A DNA stretch of 64,000 bases from an uncultured Candidatus Saccharibacteria bacterium (GCA_937936045.1 CALGXC010000004.1:310001-374000), one strand, 5' to 3'. Positions 1 through 8,954 are shown, numbered from the stretch's first letter. A program made the numbers and translations. Notes: generated by a model not told the origin, from the sequence alone.

Positions 1-1173
1 CCATACACCACCGCTCGAACCTTTAAACAGAGCAACGCCTTCAGATTTCAATTTGTCACGCACGAAAGACCCAGCTTCGATGGCATTCTTGCATTCTTTC
101 ACCTGACAGCCTCTTTGACGAGCCGCTGGAGCCAAATATTGATTAGCTTTCTCACCAACTGTCACAACCCAATCCAACAAATCTGGGCTACAGTGCGAAC
201 CAAGCTCGGCGTGAGCTTGCTCGAAAATCCCCTTTAAGCCATTCATATTGCCAAGCACAGCAATGCGCTGCGGAGTTTCAATTCGATATAAAGACTGTAA
301 GGCCGCCAAAGCAGTCAACGGCGTCGAACTATAGCTATCATCAATCAGCCAAGTATTGTCCGCACCCTTCAGCAAATTCATCCTGCCAGGCAGTGGACGC
401 AAATTTTCTATACCCTTTTTTATATTCTCCTCAGTTTCACCAAACACATACCCAATAGCTGCCGCCACGATCGCTGGACGAATATTATGCTCGCCGATTA
501 GCTTAACATTGACTTCTAATCCATTAGGGTTTTCTGGCGACATAATAAAGCCGTGATGTCCGTCTTTCAGGGAAAAATTACGATCGTCAAAATTATACTC
601 CGCCACCGGATCACTTCCGTACGTAGTAATATTAGGATTTGTCAAAAAGCTAGCAAAACGCCCGTCGATGTCATCACGATTTATCATCGCCATTCGCGAG
701 AAATTCGCCAGCGAAATCATCTCATTCGCCACTTCCTCCAAGGAATATTCAACCTGCATTCTACCATTCGTCACGGAAGTTACAACCGTAATATCCGGCA
801 CAACATAAGCCTTAAACCAATCATTATAGCCAAGTTCCTTTGGATTAAACTCCTGAACAATCACCTGAACTTCCGGTTTTTCAGCCTTGATTCTCTTCTT
901 TACGGCGCGCATCACTTTCCACCATTTGAACAAGCCTTTTTCAGGCATTTTCACGCCCATCATCTGAAGGAAAACGTCAGCTTTCGTCTTCGGCTCTTCA
1001 TTGCGAAGTTGAATATCAAATTGTTGCGCCAAAACCGTACCGATAGCTATTTTTGCACTAGCCTTTCCAGCGCTACCAGTTATCGCCACAAGCTTCACAT
1101 CTGGATGAACAGCAAAAAATTCTCGCACTAATTTTGCTAGTTTTTCTTCCCTCTTTTTTGAAACAGTAACCAT
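1..1173 (-). CDS. murF: MurF-type Mur ligase (C-terminus cut by window edge)
   Basis: Predicted UDP-N-acetylmuramoyl-tripeptide:D-alanyl-D-alanine ligase, a cytoplasmic ATP-dependent step of peptidoglycan precursor synthesis. I translated 391 codons from an ATG at 1173; the rest lies outside the window. Visible are an N-terminal P-loop region (ITGSAGKASAK), a central region ending in LPGRMN (the MurF GR motif), a DDSYSSTP segment matching the MurF DDxYNANP motif, and VLGNMNGLKG. The P-loop has Ala where Thr or Ser normally follows GK, which could weaken ATP binding. The start sits 6 nt after a TGGTATGAT extended -10, so the mRNA should be leaderless. The family is clear; the exact substrate is inferred. 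Confidence 0.85.
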   Translation of the reverse strand, partial: MVTVSKKREEKLAKLVREFFAVHPDVKLVAITGSAGKASAKIAIGTVLAQQFDIQLRNEEPKTKADVFLQMMGVKMPEKGLFKWWKVMRAVKKRIKAEKPEVQVIVQEFNPKELGYNDWFKAYVVPDITVVTSVTNGRMQVEYSLEEVANEMISLANFSRMAMINRDDIDGRFASFLTNPNITTYGSDPVAEYNFDDRNFSLKDGHHGFIMSPENPNGLEVNVKLIGEHNIRPAIVAAAIGYVFGETEENIKKGIENLRPLPGRMNLLKGADNTWLIDDSYSSTPLTALAALQSLYRIETPQRIAVLGNMNGLKGIFEQAHAELGSHCSPDLLDWVVTVGEKANQYLAPAARQRGCQVKECKNAIEAGSFVRDKLKSEGVALFKGSSGGVW

Positions 1174-1179
1174 AACTAT

Positions 1180-1188
1180 ATCATACCA
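1180..1188 (-). promoter_or_regulatory. Extended -10 promoter of murF (leaderless)
   Basis: Read on the minus strand this is TGG followed by TATGAT, and six bases separate it from the ATG at 1173. Transcription would begin at or next to the A of the start codon. No Shine-Dalgarno is present. Confidence 0.5.
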
Positions 1189-1202
1189 TAAGCATTATAG
1201 AA

Positions 1203-1293
1203 GAGCTGCTACGCGCCCACCCGGGGCATATTTGAATATGTGTTTGTCTTTCAATTGGCAAGCATAGGAGAATGCCCCTATGCGTACCAGCTC
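1203..1293 (-). ncRNA. Candidate structured small RNA or leader of unknown class
   Basis: A 91-nt intergenic element. Bases 1203-1214 and 1282-1293 form a 12-bp closing helix with one mismatch. Inside, 1262-1268 pairs with 1277-1283 (GCATAGG/CCTATGC), and that hairpin's loop (1272-1276) is complementary to 1225-1229, giving a possible pseudoknot. A third small hairpin (CATAT/ATATG) lies at about 1227-1240. On the minus strand a promoter (-35 TTGTGT, 17-bp spacer, CATAAT) would start RNA at about 1294, exactly at the helix. It does not show the SRP, tmRNA or 6S signatures I know. It could be a small RNA or a leader read into murF. No U-run terminator follows. Confidence 0.4.
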
Positions 1294-1300
1294 ATGTTTA

Positions 1301-1329
1301 ATTATGCATTATCACCAAAAAAAACACAA
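1301..1329 (-). promoter_or_regulatory. Promoter for the candidate structured RNA
   Basis: The minus strand reads TTGTGT at 1324-1329, a 17-bp spacer and CATAAT at 1301-1306. It lies just downstream of the stop of the 7TM gene. The predicted start, near 1294, coincides with the first base of the closing helix of the RNA candidate. Confidence 0.4.
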
Positions 1330-1332
1330 GCA

Positions 1333-2046
1333 TCATTTCTCATTTACACATTCTGGCAAAACTTTCCCAGCTAAAACTACCGCCATCAAAACTGCAAATC
1401 CACACATAATTGACGGAATTCCGATAATAGTCGACGGATCAATGATATTGACAAACGTCGTAGGCGCCATAAATAGAACATATCCCACAATCAACGAACC
1501 TAGAGAACGCCGAATGTGTTTGCTGGAGGTTTTACTCCTAACATATGCATAAGCAATTGCTGTAAATAATAGGCCGTAATAATACAAACCATACCACATT
1601 CCGACGCCCGGCTGGTTTTCAAAAATCACATAATTACCCAGGCAAACCCCAGACTTAATTCCGTTAGTCTCCAATAGAAAATAGCTAATGAACATTGCTG
1701 CAAAAGTATAACCAAGCACAGGAATCCACCGCCTCTTATCTCCAGAAATTTCATATATCAAATGAATACCCAGGGGCGGAAGCATAGTAATTGCAATATA
1801 GCCAAGCTTAGCCCAGCCGAGATTATCCAGAAGAATCGCACCTTCACAAACGTTATATTCAGCCCATTGAAACAGCGCCAAACAGATCAACAGCATGATC
1901 ACAATCTTCGTCACAGCATTCAATTTATATTTCCAAAAAGTATATATCGCCAGAATAATTTCAATTGTCAACGTCGCCAACATTACCGCTGGAGAAAAAC
2001 AATAGAGTCTCGGTTTTTTAATCTTATCTATGCGTAAATTATACAT
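1333..2046 (-). CDS. 7TM membrane protein resembling sensor-kinase N-terminal domains
   Basis: A 237-residue integral membrane protein of unknown function with about seven hydrophobic segments. The run of helices and the WAKLGYIAIT-LPPLGIHL segment resemble the 7TM sensory module found N-terminal to some histidine kinases, but no kinase domain follows. It may be a stand-alone sensor or a remnant. The ATG starts 4 nt after the ligA TGA, so translation probably depends on read-through from ligA. A TATAAT lies at codons 2-3, so a later start is possible. Confidence 0.6.
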   Translation of the reverse strand: MYNLRIDKIKKPRLYCFSPAVMLATLTIEIILAIYTFWKYKLNAVTKIVIMLLICLALFQWAEYNVCEGAILLDNLGWAKLGYIAITMLPPLGIHLIYEISGDKRRWIPVLGYTFAAMFISYFLLETNGIKSGVCLGNYVIFENQPGVGMWYGLYYYGLLFTAIAYAYVRSKTSSKHIRRSLGSLIVGYVLFMAPTTFVNIIDPSTIIGIPSIMCGFAVLMAVVLAGKVLPECVNEK

Positions 2047-2050
2047 TAAC

Positions 2051-4069
2051 TCATCTCGCGTTCTCTATTATTCTTAACAGTTCTTCTTCGTCAATGATTT
2101 TCGTGCCGTATTGCTCAGCCTTTTTCAATTTACTAGCACCAACCTTACCACCAGCCACCAAATATGTCGTATCTTTAGAAACTGCGGTTTGAAAAACCCC
2201 ACCAAGACTACGAATTTTATCCGCAGCAGCGTCGCGTCCCATAGATTTCAGAGTACCCGTGACGACAAAACTTTTTCCACTCAAACCACCAGATTTTTTA
2301 TTGAACCGAGGAACGACACCTAGCTCGGTGAATTTATTGAGTAATTTTACATTATCCTCATCAGCAAACCACGCCACTACGGATTCGGCGACAATTTCAC
2401 CCACGCCATCAACTTGTCGCAAGTCATCGATCGTCGCTTTCGCCAAATTTTCCATACTCTCAAAATGATTCGTCAAATCAATTGCCGTTTGCGCGCCAAT
2501 ATAACGGATTCCCAGACCGTACAAAAATCGCTCTAATTCTGAGCGTTTTTTATCAGCAATTGCCGAGATTAACTTTTGTGCAGAAATATCAGCAAACCGA
2601 TCCAACTTCAACAAATCGTCCTTGGTGAGTATGAAAATATCCGCCAGATCGCCGACCAAACCATTGTCAATTAAAACCTCCACATTCTTTTCGCCAAGCG
2701 TATCAATATCAAGCGCACCCTTAGACGCGAAATGCGCCAGAGCTCGCTTCAAAATCAGCGGACCACTAGAGCCCTTAACTCGGTAAACAGCTTCACCTTC
2801 CGGTCGCACAAATTCCAACTCCGGATATTGCCGTTTTAATTCTGCTTCATAATCAATTGGCTCAGAATCTGCAGGTCGCAATTCCTTCAAGACACTCTCA
2901 ACTTGCGGAATAATATCGCCAGCCTTAAAAATCACCACGGTGTCGCCTCGTCGAATATCCAAACGCTCAATTTCATCGGCGTTATGCAAACTGGCATGCT
3001 GCACCGTAGTTCCCGCCACCACTACTGGATCAAACACAGCCACTGGAGTCGCCGCACCGGTTCGCCCAATAGAAATGACTATATCCCGAACGATCGTTGT
3101 AGCTTCTTCAGCCGCGTACTTATAAGCCACCGCCCCACGCGGATTTTTACCCACCATCCCGAGATTGTCGTATATCTCTCGATCATTAATCTTAATAACC
3201 AGCCCGTCCGTATTAAACGGCAAGTCATGACGCTTGTCGCTCCATTCATCAACAAATTTCATCACGTCGGATAAATTATCAAAAACACTAGCCTGCTGAT
3301 TACGAGAAATCCCCAGCGCTGTCAAAGCCTCGTAAGCAAAACTATTCGTCGGAATTTCCGAACCATCATCGCGAATTACATCATATCCACGAAAATGCAA
3401 CGGGCGCGCCGCCACCAGTGCAGGATCTAATTGACGAATTGTCCCCGCAGCCAAATTGCGCGGATTAGCAAATGCAGGCAGCCCTAGAGATTTCTGCTTT
3501 TTATTAAGCTCCTCAAAATCCCGTTTCAGCATGACAATTTCGCCACGAATCTCAGTTCGCCCATGTAAAAAATTCTCAAAACCCGCCGCTTCACGCAGAC
3601 GAAGCGGTACGTTTTTAATGGTCCGAACATTATTCGTTACATCTTCGCCAACAAAACTATCGCCACGTGTCACAGCTTGCGACAATACGCCGTCGGCATA
3701 AATCAACGCGCACGCCAAGCCATCCATTTTTATATCCGTAAAAAATTCATGTCGCTGACCTGGTATCAATTTATCAGTTCGCTCAATCCACGCCTCAACT
3801 TCACTCTTATCAAAAACATCATTCAAACTGACCATTCGGCGCGTGTGCTCTACTTTTTGAAAACCGTCGAGCAGCTTATTTCCAACTCGCTGCGTAGGAC
3901 TATCGACAGTAATCAATTCCGGATGATCCGATTCAATTTTCTTCAGCTCATCCATCAGACTATCATAAACCGCATCGCTCACACTCGGCTTGTCTAAGGT
4001 GTAATATTCGTAGCTATAACGATTTAACAGGTCTTTAATTTCGTCAATTCTTGGTTTTTTTGGTGTCAC
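2051..4069 (-). CDS. ligA: NAD-dependent DNA ligase LigA lacking zinc-finger cysteines
   Basis: Seals nicks in replication and repair using NAD+. In order it has the Ia domain, the adenylation domain with the KxDG lysine (DIKMDGLA), an OB fold, helix-hairpin-helix repeats (DGVGEIVAE) and a C-terminal BRCT domain (VVTGTLKSMGR). I choose the GTG at 4069 because AAGGTGG lies 6 nt upstream; this gives 672 residues, the usual family length. The four cysteines of the family's zinc finger are absent: the region around EGEAVYRVKGSSG has none, and the whole protein has a single Cys. The start lies inside the end of the upstream membrane gene, suggesting translational coupling. Confidence 0.95.
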   Translation of the reverse strand: MTPKKPRIDEIKDLLNRYSYEYYTLDKPSVSDAVYDSLMDELKKIESDHPELITVDSPTQRVGNKLLDGFQKVEHTRRMVSLNDVFDKSEVEAWIERTDKLIPGQRHEFFTDIKMDGLACALIYADGVLSQAVTRGDSFVGEDVTNNVRTIKNVPLRLREAAGFENFLHGRTEIRGEIVMLKRDFEELNKKQKSLGLPAFANPRNLAAGTIRQLDPALVAARPLHFRGYDVIRDDGSEIPTNSFAYEALTALGISRNQQASVFDNLSDVMKFVDEWSDKRHDLPFNTDGLVIKINDREIYDNLGMVGKNPRGAVAYKYAAEEATTIVRDIVISIGRTGAATPVAVFDPVVVAGTTVQHASLHNADEIERLDIRRGDTVVIFKAGDIIPQVESVLKELRPADSEPIDYEAELKRQYPELEFVRPEGEAVYRVKGSSGPLILKRALAHFASKGALDIDTLGEKNVEVLIDNGLVGDLADIFILTKDDLLKLDRFADISAQKLISAIADKKRSELERFLYGLGIRYIGAQTAIDLTNHFESMENLAKATIDDLRQVDGVGEIVAESVVAWFADEDNVKLLNKFTELGVVPRFNKKSGGLSGKSFVVTGTLKSMGRDAAADKIRSLGGVFQTAVSKDTTYLVAGGKVGASKLKKAEQYGTKIIDEEELLRIIENAR

Positions 4070-5141
4070 TTTCAACCACCTTTCTGTAGAACAAATAAAC
4101 ATACACAGAAATCATAATTATCGTTACGTAAAGTAAAATCAAGCCAGTTGTTGGGACAATTGGCAGCCAGTCGATACCACTAATCCATCCCTTCAGCGCG
4201 CCGTCAAGCAGAATTACCGGAATCAGAACGACCGCCCACAAAAGCACGGACAGAACAACAGCCCACGCAAATCTCAGCAAAATCCTTAGTCTTCGCCCCG
4301 TCACAATATCACCCGACAAACGCAGCGCGTGAAACGGATACATTCCCGGCAATGTTACGATAATCATCGCAAAAACCGTAGAAGTCGCCCAATAGACAGA
4401 CATCGCCACTATTAGAATCGCCGCACCGCCAGCCGCCATCAGAATCGGCGTTTGATTTAACACTCCCGAAGCATTAAGCGCACTATAAATAATCACCACC
4501 ACTGCCGCCGGCACCATTTGAATTAGGAAAACTCCGATGACAATTATTAGCGCAATTATGGGCGACCCAGAACTATATAAGCCATCGCGCATTTTCGGTT
4601 TTTTACCAATTAAAATAGCTCGCGTCAGCCAAACAGACGACAACCAAGTTAATAGCCCCAGAAAGATTCCCGCCGCTTGCTGCACATTTCCACCAGCCGT
4701 TCCACTACCAGAAATATAGCTAACTGCAACACCAGAAAATAGGCTAATTGTTGTATAAATTCCGCCGAACCCATTTGACTCAGCCTGATTCATCACGTCT
4801 TTAAGTTGTTGGTATGTATCTTGCGACATGACGCTAGCTAAGGCAAACGTCAATATCGACATGACAATAATTAACGCCAAAAAAGTCTTCTTATTTCGCC
4901 ACACCAGACGACAAGCCTCACTAGTCAGTGACCAATATCCTGGAATTTTAAGATCTCGTTGGTAATCTCGTCGCTTAGTTAGCCGAAAACTACGGTGAGG
5001 TCGGCGCTGCAGAAAATTACGCCGCTGCTGATTTAATTTGCTAAAGTCACGCTTAATACCAGGCCATACACCTTTTTTATGATCAGTATCTGACTTCTTA
5101 GGATTCTTGATTACTCGTTTTTTGGAGGTTTTCGTTGCCAT
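4044..5141 (-). CDS. Polytopic membrane protein of unknown function
   Basis: A 365-residue protein with a basic, Arg/Lys-rich N-terminus of about 80 residues and then about six transmembrane segments (LALIIVMSILTFALA, IIALIIVIGVFLIQMV, AWAVVLSVLLWAVVLIP and others). I do not recognise a family with certainty; the layout resembles the poorly defined membrane proteins common in Patescibacteria. Its 3' end overlaps the ligA start by 26 nt, and it starts only 2 bases after the htpX stop, so all three genes are probably one transcript. Confidence 0.6.
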   Translation of the reverse strand: MATKTSKKRVIKNPKKSDTDHKKGVWPGIKRDFSKLNQQRRNFLQRRPHRSFRLTKRRDYQRDLKIPGYWSLTSEACRLVWRNKKTFLALIIVMSILTFALASVMSQDTYQQLKDVMNQAESNGFGGIYTTISLFSGVAVSYISGSGTAGGNVQQAAGIFLGLLTWLSSVWLTRAILIGKKPKMRDGLYSSGSPIIALIIVIGVFLIQMVPAAVVVIIYSALNASGVLNQTPILMAAGGAAILIVAMSVYWATSTVFAMIIVTLPGMYPFHALRLSGDIVTGRRLRILLRFAWAVVLSVLLWAVVLIPVILLDGALKGWISGIDWLPIVPTTGLILLYVTIIMISVYVYLFYRKVVESDTKKTKN

Positions 5142-5143
5142 AA

Positions 5144-6019
5144 TTACATCTTTGTTGCGTTATTTCTCAACCTTGCAATTCTGTCTTCTAGTGGTGGATG
5201 AGTACTAAATAGTTTTGAGAAAAATCCGGGTTTCAAAGGATTATTCATGAACAAATTGGCAGTAGAAGAACTTTGTTTTTGCATTGGTCTGCCGTATTGG
5301 CGCAATTTTTCCAGCGCGCTTGCTAGCCCTTCAGTGTCTCGTGTCAATAGCACCCCTGAAGCATCCGCCAGATATTCACGCTGCCTACTGACTGCCAGCT
5401 GGGTTATCGTTGCCAAAAGCGGCGCCAATATACCCACAATCAACCCGAAAGCGTAGATGATAGGATTGACATCCCTGTCACGATCGTCACTATAAAACAT
5501 CATTCTAAGTGCCAAATCTGCAAATAGACCAATCGCACTAACCAAGCCAAAAGCAATCATACTCACACGGATGTCGTAATTTCGCACGTGACTCATTTCA
5601 TGCGCCATAACCGCCTCCAGCTCACGCTTGTCCATAATATCCAAAAGCCCAGTAGTCGCACCAACAATAGCGTGATTTGGGTCGCGACCAGTCGCAAAAG
5701 CATTTGGGGCTGGATCATCGATAATATAGACTTTCGGCATCGGCATACCAGAAGCGATAGGCAAATTTTCCACCACTCGCCAAAGTTCGGGAGCATCATT
5801 TTTACTAATTTCCTGAGCGCCAGTCATCATCATAGCCAACTTGCCAGCTATAAAATATTGCAGCCAAGCATACAATATCGCACATATGAAAATGATGAGC
5901 GCTAGCGAATAGCTATCAGTTGCCACTCCAATAAACAAACCGATAATTCCAATAATTATTACAAACACAGACATAATTAATATTGTGTTGCGTTTGTTTT
6001 GAGAAACTGCATTGTACAT
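5144..6019 (-). CDS. htpX: HtpX-type zinc metalloprotease (M48)
   Basis: Membrane-bound protease that cleaves damaged membrane proteins. The 291-residue protein has two N-terminal transmembrane helices, the HEMSH zinc-binding motif (about residue 140), two further hydrophobic segments, and the downstream glutamate region (REYLADASG) that supplies the third zinc ligand. It follows lemA, a very common pairing. The ATG lies 6 nt after a TGGTATAAT element, so the transcript should be leaderless even though a lemA terminator sits just upstream. Confidence 0.92.
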   Translation of the reverse strand: MYNAVSQNKRNTILIMSVFVIIIGIIGLFIGVATDSYSLALIIFICAILYAWLQYFIAGKLAMMMTGAQEISKNDAPELWRVVENLPIASGMPMPKVYIIDDPAPNAFATGRDPNHAIVGATTGLLDIMDKRELEAVMAHEMSHVRNYDIRVSMIAFGLVSAIGLFADLALRMMFYSDDRDRDVNPIIYAFGLIVGILAPLLATITQLAVSRQREYLADASGVLLTRDTEGLASALEKLRQYGRPMQKQSSSTANLFMNNPLKPGFFSKLFSTHPPLEDRIARLRNNATKM

Positions 6020-6025
6020 ATGTTA

Positions 6026-6034
6026 ATTATACCA
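6026..6034 (-). promoter_or_regulatory. Extended -10 promoter of htpX (leaderless)
   Basis: TGGTATAAT on the minus strand, six bases before the ATG at 6019. It directly abuts the lemA terminator. Confidence 0.65.
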
Positions 6035-6067
6035 AAAATCACCCGCCAAAAATAGACGAGCGATTTT
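6034..6067 (-). terminator. Intrinsic terminator after lemA
   Basis: On the minus strand an 11-bp stem, including some G-U pairs, joins 6057-6067 to 6035-6045 and ends in a short T-run. It runs straight into the htpX -10 element. Confidence 0.55.
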
Positions 6068-6082
6068 CATTTCAGGATTCAA

Positions 6083-6652
6083 TTAGAACTTTACTTCAAC
6101 TGGATTTTCGATGCTTGCGCGGTCTTCAACGTCGAAGAATTCCTTAGCTTGGAAGCCAAACATTCCCGCGATGATGTTTGTTGGGAAAGTCTGAATCTTC
6201 GTGTTTAAGTCGCGAACGCCACCATTGTAGAACCGGCGCGCTGCTTGGATTTTATCCTCAGTGTCAACCAATTCTTGTTGCAGCTGCAAGAAGTTCTGGT
6301 TTGCTTTCAATTCTGGGTAAGCCTCAGATACGGCAAACAAGCTCTTCAAAGCACCCTCCAAAGCATTTTCAGCCTTAGCAGTTTCAGCCACGCTACCAGC
6401 ATTCATAATTGCTGAGCGAGCTTCTGCGACCTTCTCAAACACTTCTTTTTCGTGTGTAGCGTAGCCTTTTACTGAGTTGACCAAATTTGGAATCAAATCA
6501 GTTCGGCGCTTTAGCTGAACAGTAATGTCGCTCCATGCCTCTTCTACGCGGTTGCGCAACACAACTAAACCGTTGTACGCACCGATTACAACTCCTACGA
6601 GTACTAATAAAACTACCACTGTAACAATAAGTACAATTACCAATGGACTCAT
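6083..6652 (-). CDS. lemA: LemA family protein
   Basis: A 189-residue protein with one N-terminal transmembrane helix (about residues 3-27) followed by the LemA helical domain; the RRTDLIPNLVNSVKGY signature is clear. LemA proteins have no agreed biochemical role but are found next to HtpX proteases, as here. The small AAGGTAAGGG run before the ATG at 6652 can serve as ribosome-binding site. It is separated from htpX by an intrinsic terminator and a new promoter, so the two are neighbours but not strictly co-transcribed. Confidence 0.92.
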   Translation of the reverse strand: MSPLVIVLIVTVVVLLVLVGVVIGAYNGLVVLRNRVEEAWSDITVQLKRRTDLIPNLVNSVKGYATHEKEVFEKVAEARSAIMNAGSVAETAKAENALEGALKSLFAVSEAYPELKANQNFLQLQQELVDTEDKIQAARRFYNGGVRDLNTKIQTFPTNIIAGMFGFQAKEFFDVEDRASIENPVEVKF

Positions 6653-6699
6653 CCCTTACCTTGTCCCTTTCCTATTCGATATTACTTTCTTTACAACTT

Positions 6700-6785
6700 T
6701 GGTGCGCAAGGCGGGAATCGAACCCGCACGACTTTTGGTCAAGGGATTTTAAGTCCCTCGCGTCTACCAATTCCGCCACTCGCGC
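6700..6785 (-). tRNA. tRNA-Leu (TAA)
   Basis: Cloverleaf with acceptor GCGCGAG/CTTGCGC, a long variable arm (class II), anticodon TAA, A73 and an encoded CCA at 6700-6702. Confidence 0.95.
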
Positions 6786-6870
6786 TTATTTATATACAGT
6801 CCAGACGCCTACACGCCAGACTGCTTATATTATACTATATTCACTAAGTAAAGTGTACAATTTCGCAAAA

Positions 6871-6900
6871 TAAAAAATAGCCCAATACTCAGGACTATTT
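6871..6900 (-). terminator. Intrinsic terminator after tRNA-Cys
   Basis: On the minus strand a 9-bp stem (AAATAGTCC/GGGCTATTT) with an 8-nt loop is followed by a T-rich tract. Confidence 0.65.
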
Positions 6901-6909
6901 ATCAAAAAT

Positions 6910-6983
6910 TGGAGGCACGTACGAGAGTCGAACTCGTCTAAAAGGTTTTGCAGACCTCTGCGTAACCGCTCCGCCAACGCGCC
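6910..6983 (-). tRNA. tRNA-Cys (GCA)
   Basis: Acceptor GGCGCGT/ACGTGCC, anticodon GCA, discriminator U73 (the CysRS identity base) and an encoded CCA at 6910-6912. A TGATATAAT promoter element lies upstream at 6993-7001. Confidence 0.95.
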
Positions 6984-6992
6984 ACCGCCTTT

Positions 6993-7001
6993 ATTATATC
7001 A
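6993..7001 (-). promoter_or_regulatory. Extended -10 promoter of tRNA-Cys
   Basis: TGATATAAT on the minus strand, nine bases before the first base of the mature tRNA. Confidence 0.55.
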
Positions 7002-7051
7002 GATTTTGCAAAACATATCACGAACAGATCGTCTAATAGTTGCAATATGTT

Positions 7052-7139
7052 TGGTGCGAGCGAGAAGACTTGAACTTCCACGAGCGCAATGCTCACTAGC
7101 CCCTCAAGCTAGCGCGTCTACCAATTCCGCCACGCCCGC
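7052..7139 (-). tRNA. tRNA-Leu (GAG)
   Basis: Class II tRNA with a long variable arm, acceptor GCGGGCG/CGCTCGC, anticodon GAG, A73 and an encoded CCA. Confidence 0.95.
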
Positions 7140-7152
7140 ATAGCCACTTATC

Positions 7153-7180
7153 ATTATACCTGATTACGGGGTTTTGTAAA
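7153..7180 (-). promoter_or_regulatory. Promoter of tRNA-Leu (GAG)
   Basis: TTTACA, a 16-bp spacer and TATAAT on the minus strand, overlapping the 3' end of the binding-protein gene. Confidence 0.55.
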
Positions 7181-8954
7181 CGGACTTTTTCTCTGTCGCC
7201 CAATATTGAACATCAACATAGCGATCGACGGGATTGACAACTTCGGTACTTGCGTCGAGAGCCTTAACGTTCCGAATATGGATATAGTCGAACTTCGGCT
7301 GATACAAGGCGATCGCCGGGGCGTCTGCCTGCCAAATGGCAGTGAACTTCGCATAACGATCAGCGCGTTGCTTCGCCGAGATTTTAGATCGGCCGCTCTC
7401 CAAAGCATCGTCCGCTATCGCATTATTGTAATTGGAGAAATTTAAACCATTGTTGGTTGCCTGTGAAGAATGCCAATAGGCGTAAACATCAGGGTCGCCG
7501 CCCAAGGAGAGCTCATAAACCAGCACATCAAAATTGCGCGGCTGCAAAACTGTCTGAAGAATATTTTGAGTGGCGTCGTTCGGATCGACAACTTTAATAT
7601 CCGATTCTATGTTCAGCTCGTCATACCAAACTTGAGCTAAGTACCTGGCGACCTTTTCGTAATTGCTATTCTTCAAAACAACTACGTTGAGCTTTAACTT
7701 ATCATTTCCCTTCTGACGAACATTATTCACACTCTTCCAGCCCTCAGCGTCGAGTAGAGATTTCGCTTTCTTGACGTCATAACTAGACGAGTTCGAGCTC
7801 TTTCCCAGGAATTTATTAAGCGTTGGACCAGATAATTCCTCTGTAGACAACGACAAAGATTGACGTAGCTTGGACGCATCAACACTGAGCGACAAAGCCT
7901 GACGAACTGCTTTTGATCGCAAGAACTGACTATTGTTATTAAACAGCACGTAAACTCCGTTGTTCAAAGAATGCGCTTCTGCGGCGTACATAGATTTTAC
8001 CTCGGCGGATTGATCGTTATAAATCAATTCTGGAGTTCCTGTAATTTCTCGCGTACGCAAACTTTTCGCAATATCATCCTGCGTCGGATACGCGTACAAC
8101 TGGAATCGCTCCAACTTAGGCGTGCCGCCATAATAATTGCTATTCGACTGCAAATATAGCACTTTTTTACTACCATCGCTCGTTACGTTCTGTAGCAACC
8201 TAAAGGCAAACGGACCGCTGGATATAGGCGATTTATTAAAATCATGTTCACGTAAATTCGACAGTTTAACATCTTTTAATATATGCTTAGGGATAATCGG
8301 GAATGTCAAAGCGTGAACAAACGGCGAATATGACGACGGCAAGATAAACTTCACCGAATCGTCAGACACTTTCTCGAATTTTATAGATTTCCAGCCAGAT
8401 ATCTCAGCTCCAACTTCTGGATTCGCTAATAGTTTCAATGTAAAAATTACATCATCCGCCGTTAAATCTTGTCCGTCTGACCACTTCAAACCCTTTTTCA
8501 ACTTAACCGTATATTCAGTTTCTTTATCGTTCACGCTGACGCTATCCGCCATGTCAGCCTTTATATTACCCGTTGAGTCATATCGATACAAACTTGAAAA
8601 TAGCAACTTCGCGGCAGATTTTTCAGCATTGGTTTTTGCGAAAATCGGATTTAGGTTTTCCAAAGGACCCAGCACACCCTCAGAATATGATCCGCCAGAA
8701 GTGTATGCCATTGTCGTGAAAGAATTGCGAGAAATATGCCACTGCACCGCACTGGCACCAATCATCACCAATACTAGAATAATCCAAACAGAAACCCGAC
8801 GTCGCACATTAGACAAACGGTCCAATCTGGACGTCACGAATTTATGCGCATGACGCAAGCTTCCCTTTTCAATCTTGCGCAGACGCTTATTGACATCTTT
8901 ACTGGAAACTTTTAGCCGCGCAAAACGATTCCATGACGAATTATCCGAGCTCAA
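7164..8954 (-). CDS. ABC transporter substrate-binding protein, oligopeptide type (SBP_bac_5)
   Basis: Predicted extracytoplasmic solute-binding protein of the Dpp/Opp type. The 596 residues start with a basic cytoplasmic stretch and a single transmembrane anchor (about residues 55-75) in place of a lipobox, followed by the SBP_bac_5 fold (LKKGLKWSDGQDLTADDVIFTLKL is split by the usual family pattern). The start is a TTG at 8954 with AGGAG 8 nt upstream, inside the end of secG. No permease or ATPase genes are nearby, so it may serve a distant transporter or act as a peptide scavenger. The substrate is unknown. Confidence 0.88.
   Translation of the reverse strand: MSSDNSSWNRFARLKVSSKDVNKRLRKIEKGSLRHAHKFVTSRLDRLSNVRRRVSVWIILVLVMIGASAVQWHISRNSFTTMAYTSGGSYSEGVLGPLENLNPIFAKTNAEKSAAKLLFSSLYRYDSTGNIKADMADSVSVNDKETEYTVKLKKGLKWSDGQDLTADDVIFTLKLLANPEVGAEISGWKSIKFEKVSDDSVKFILPSSYSPFVHALTFPIIPKHILKDVKLSNLREHDFNKSPISSGPFAFRLLQNVTSDGSKKVLYLQSNSNYYGGTPKLERFQLYAYPTQDDIAKSLRTREITGTPELIYNDQSAEVKSMYAAEAHSLNNGVYVLFNNNSQFLRSKAVRQALSLSVDASKLRQSLSLSTEELSGPTLNKFLGKSSNSSSYDVKKAKSLLDAEGWKSVNNVRQKGNDKLKLNVVVLKNSNYEKVARYLAQVWYDELNIESDIKVVDPNDATQNILQTVLQPRNFDVLVYELSLGGDPDVYAYWHSSQATNNGLNFSNYNNAIADDALESGRSKISAKQRADRYAKFTAIWQADAPAIALYQPKFDYIHIRNVKALDASTEVVNPVDRYVDVQYWATEKKSVYKTP

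Noticed and set aside
553..1131. 192-residue plus-strand reading frame at the window start
   Set aside because: It lies entirely opposite the murF coding region and its translation has no recognisable features; it is a shadow frame.
1203..1293. SRP RNA, 6S RNA, tmRNA or a known riboswitch
   Set aside because: The diagnostic SRP GGAAG tetraloop region, tmRNA tag and tRNA-like ends, and the riboswitch cores I know are absent.
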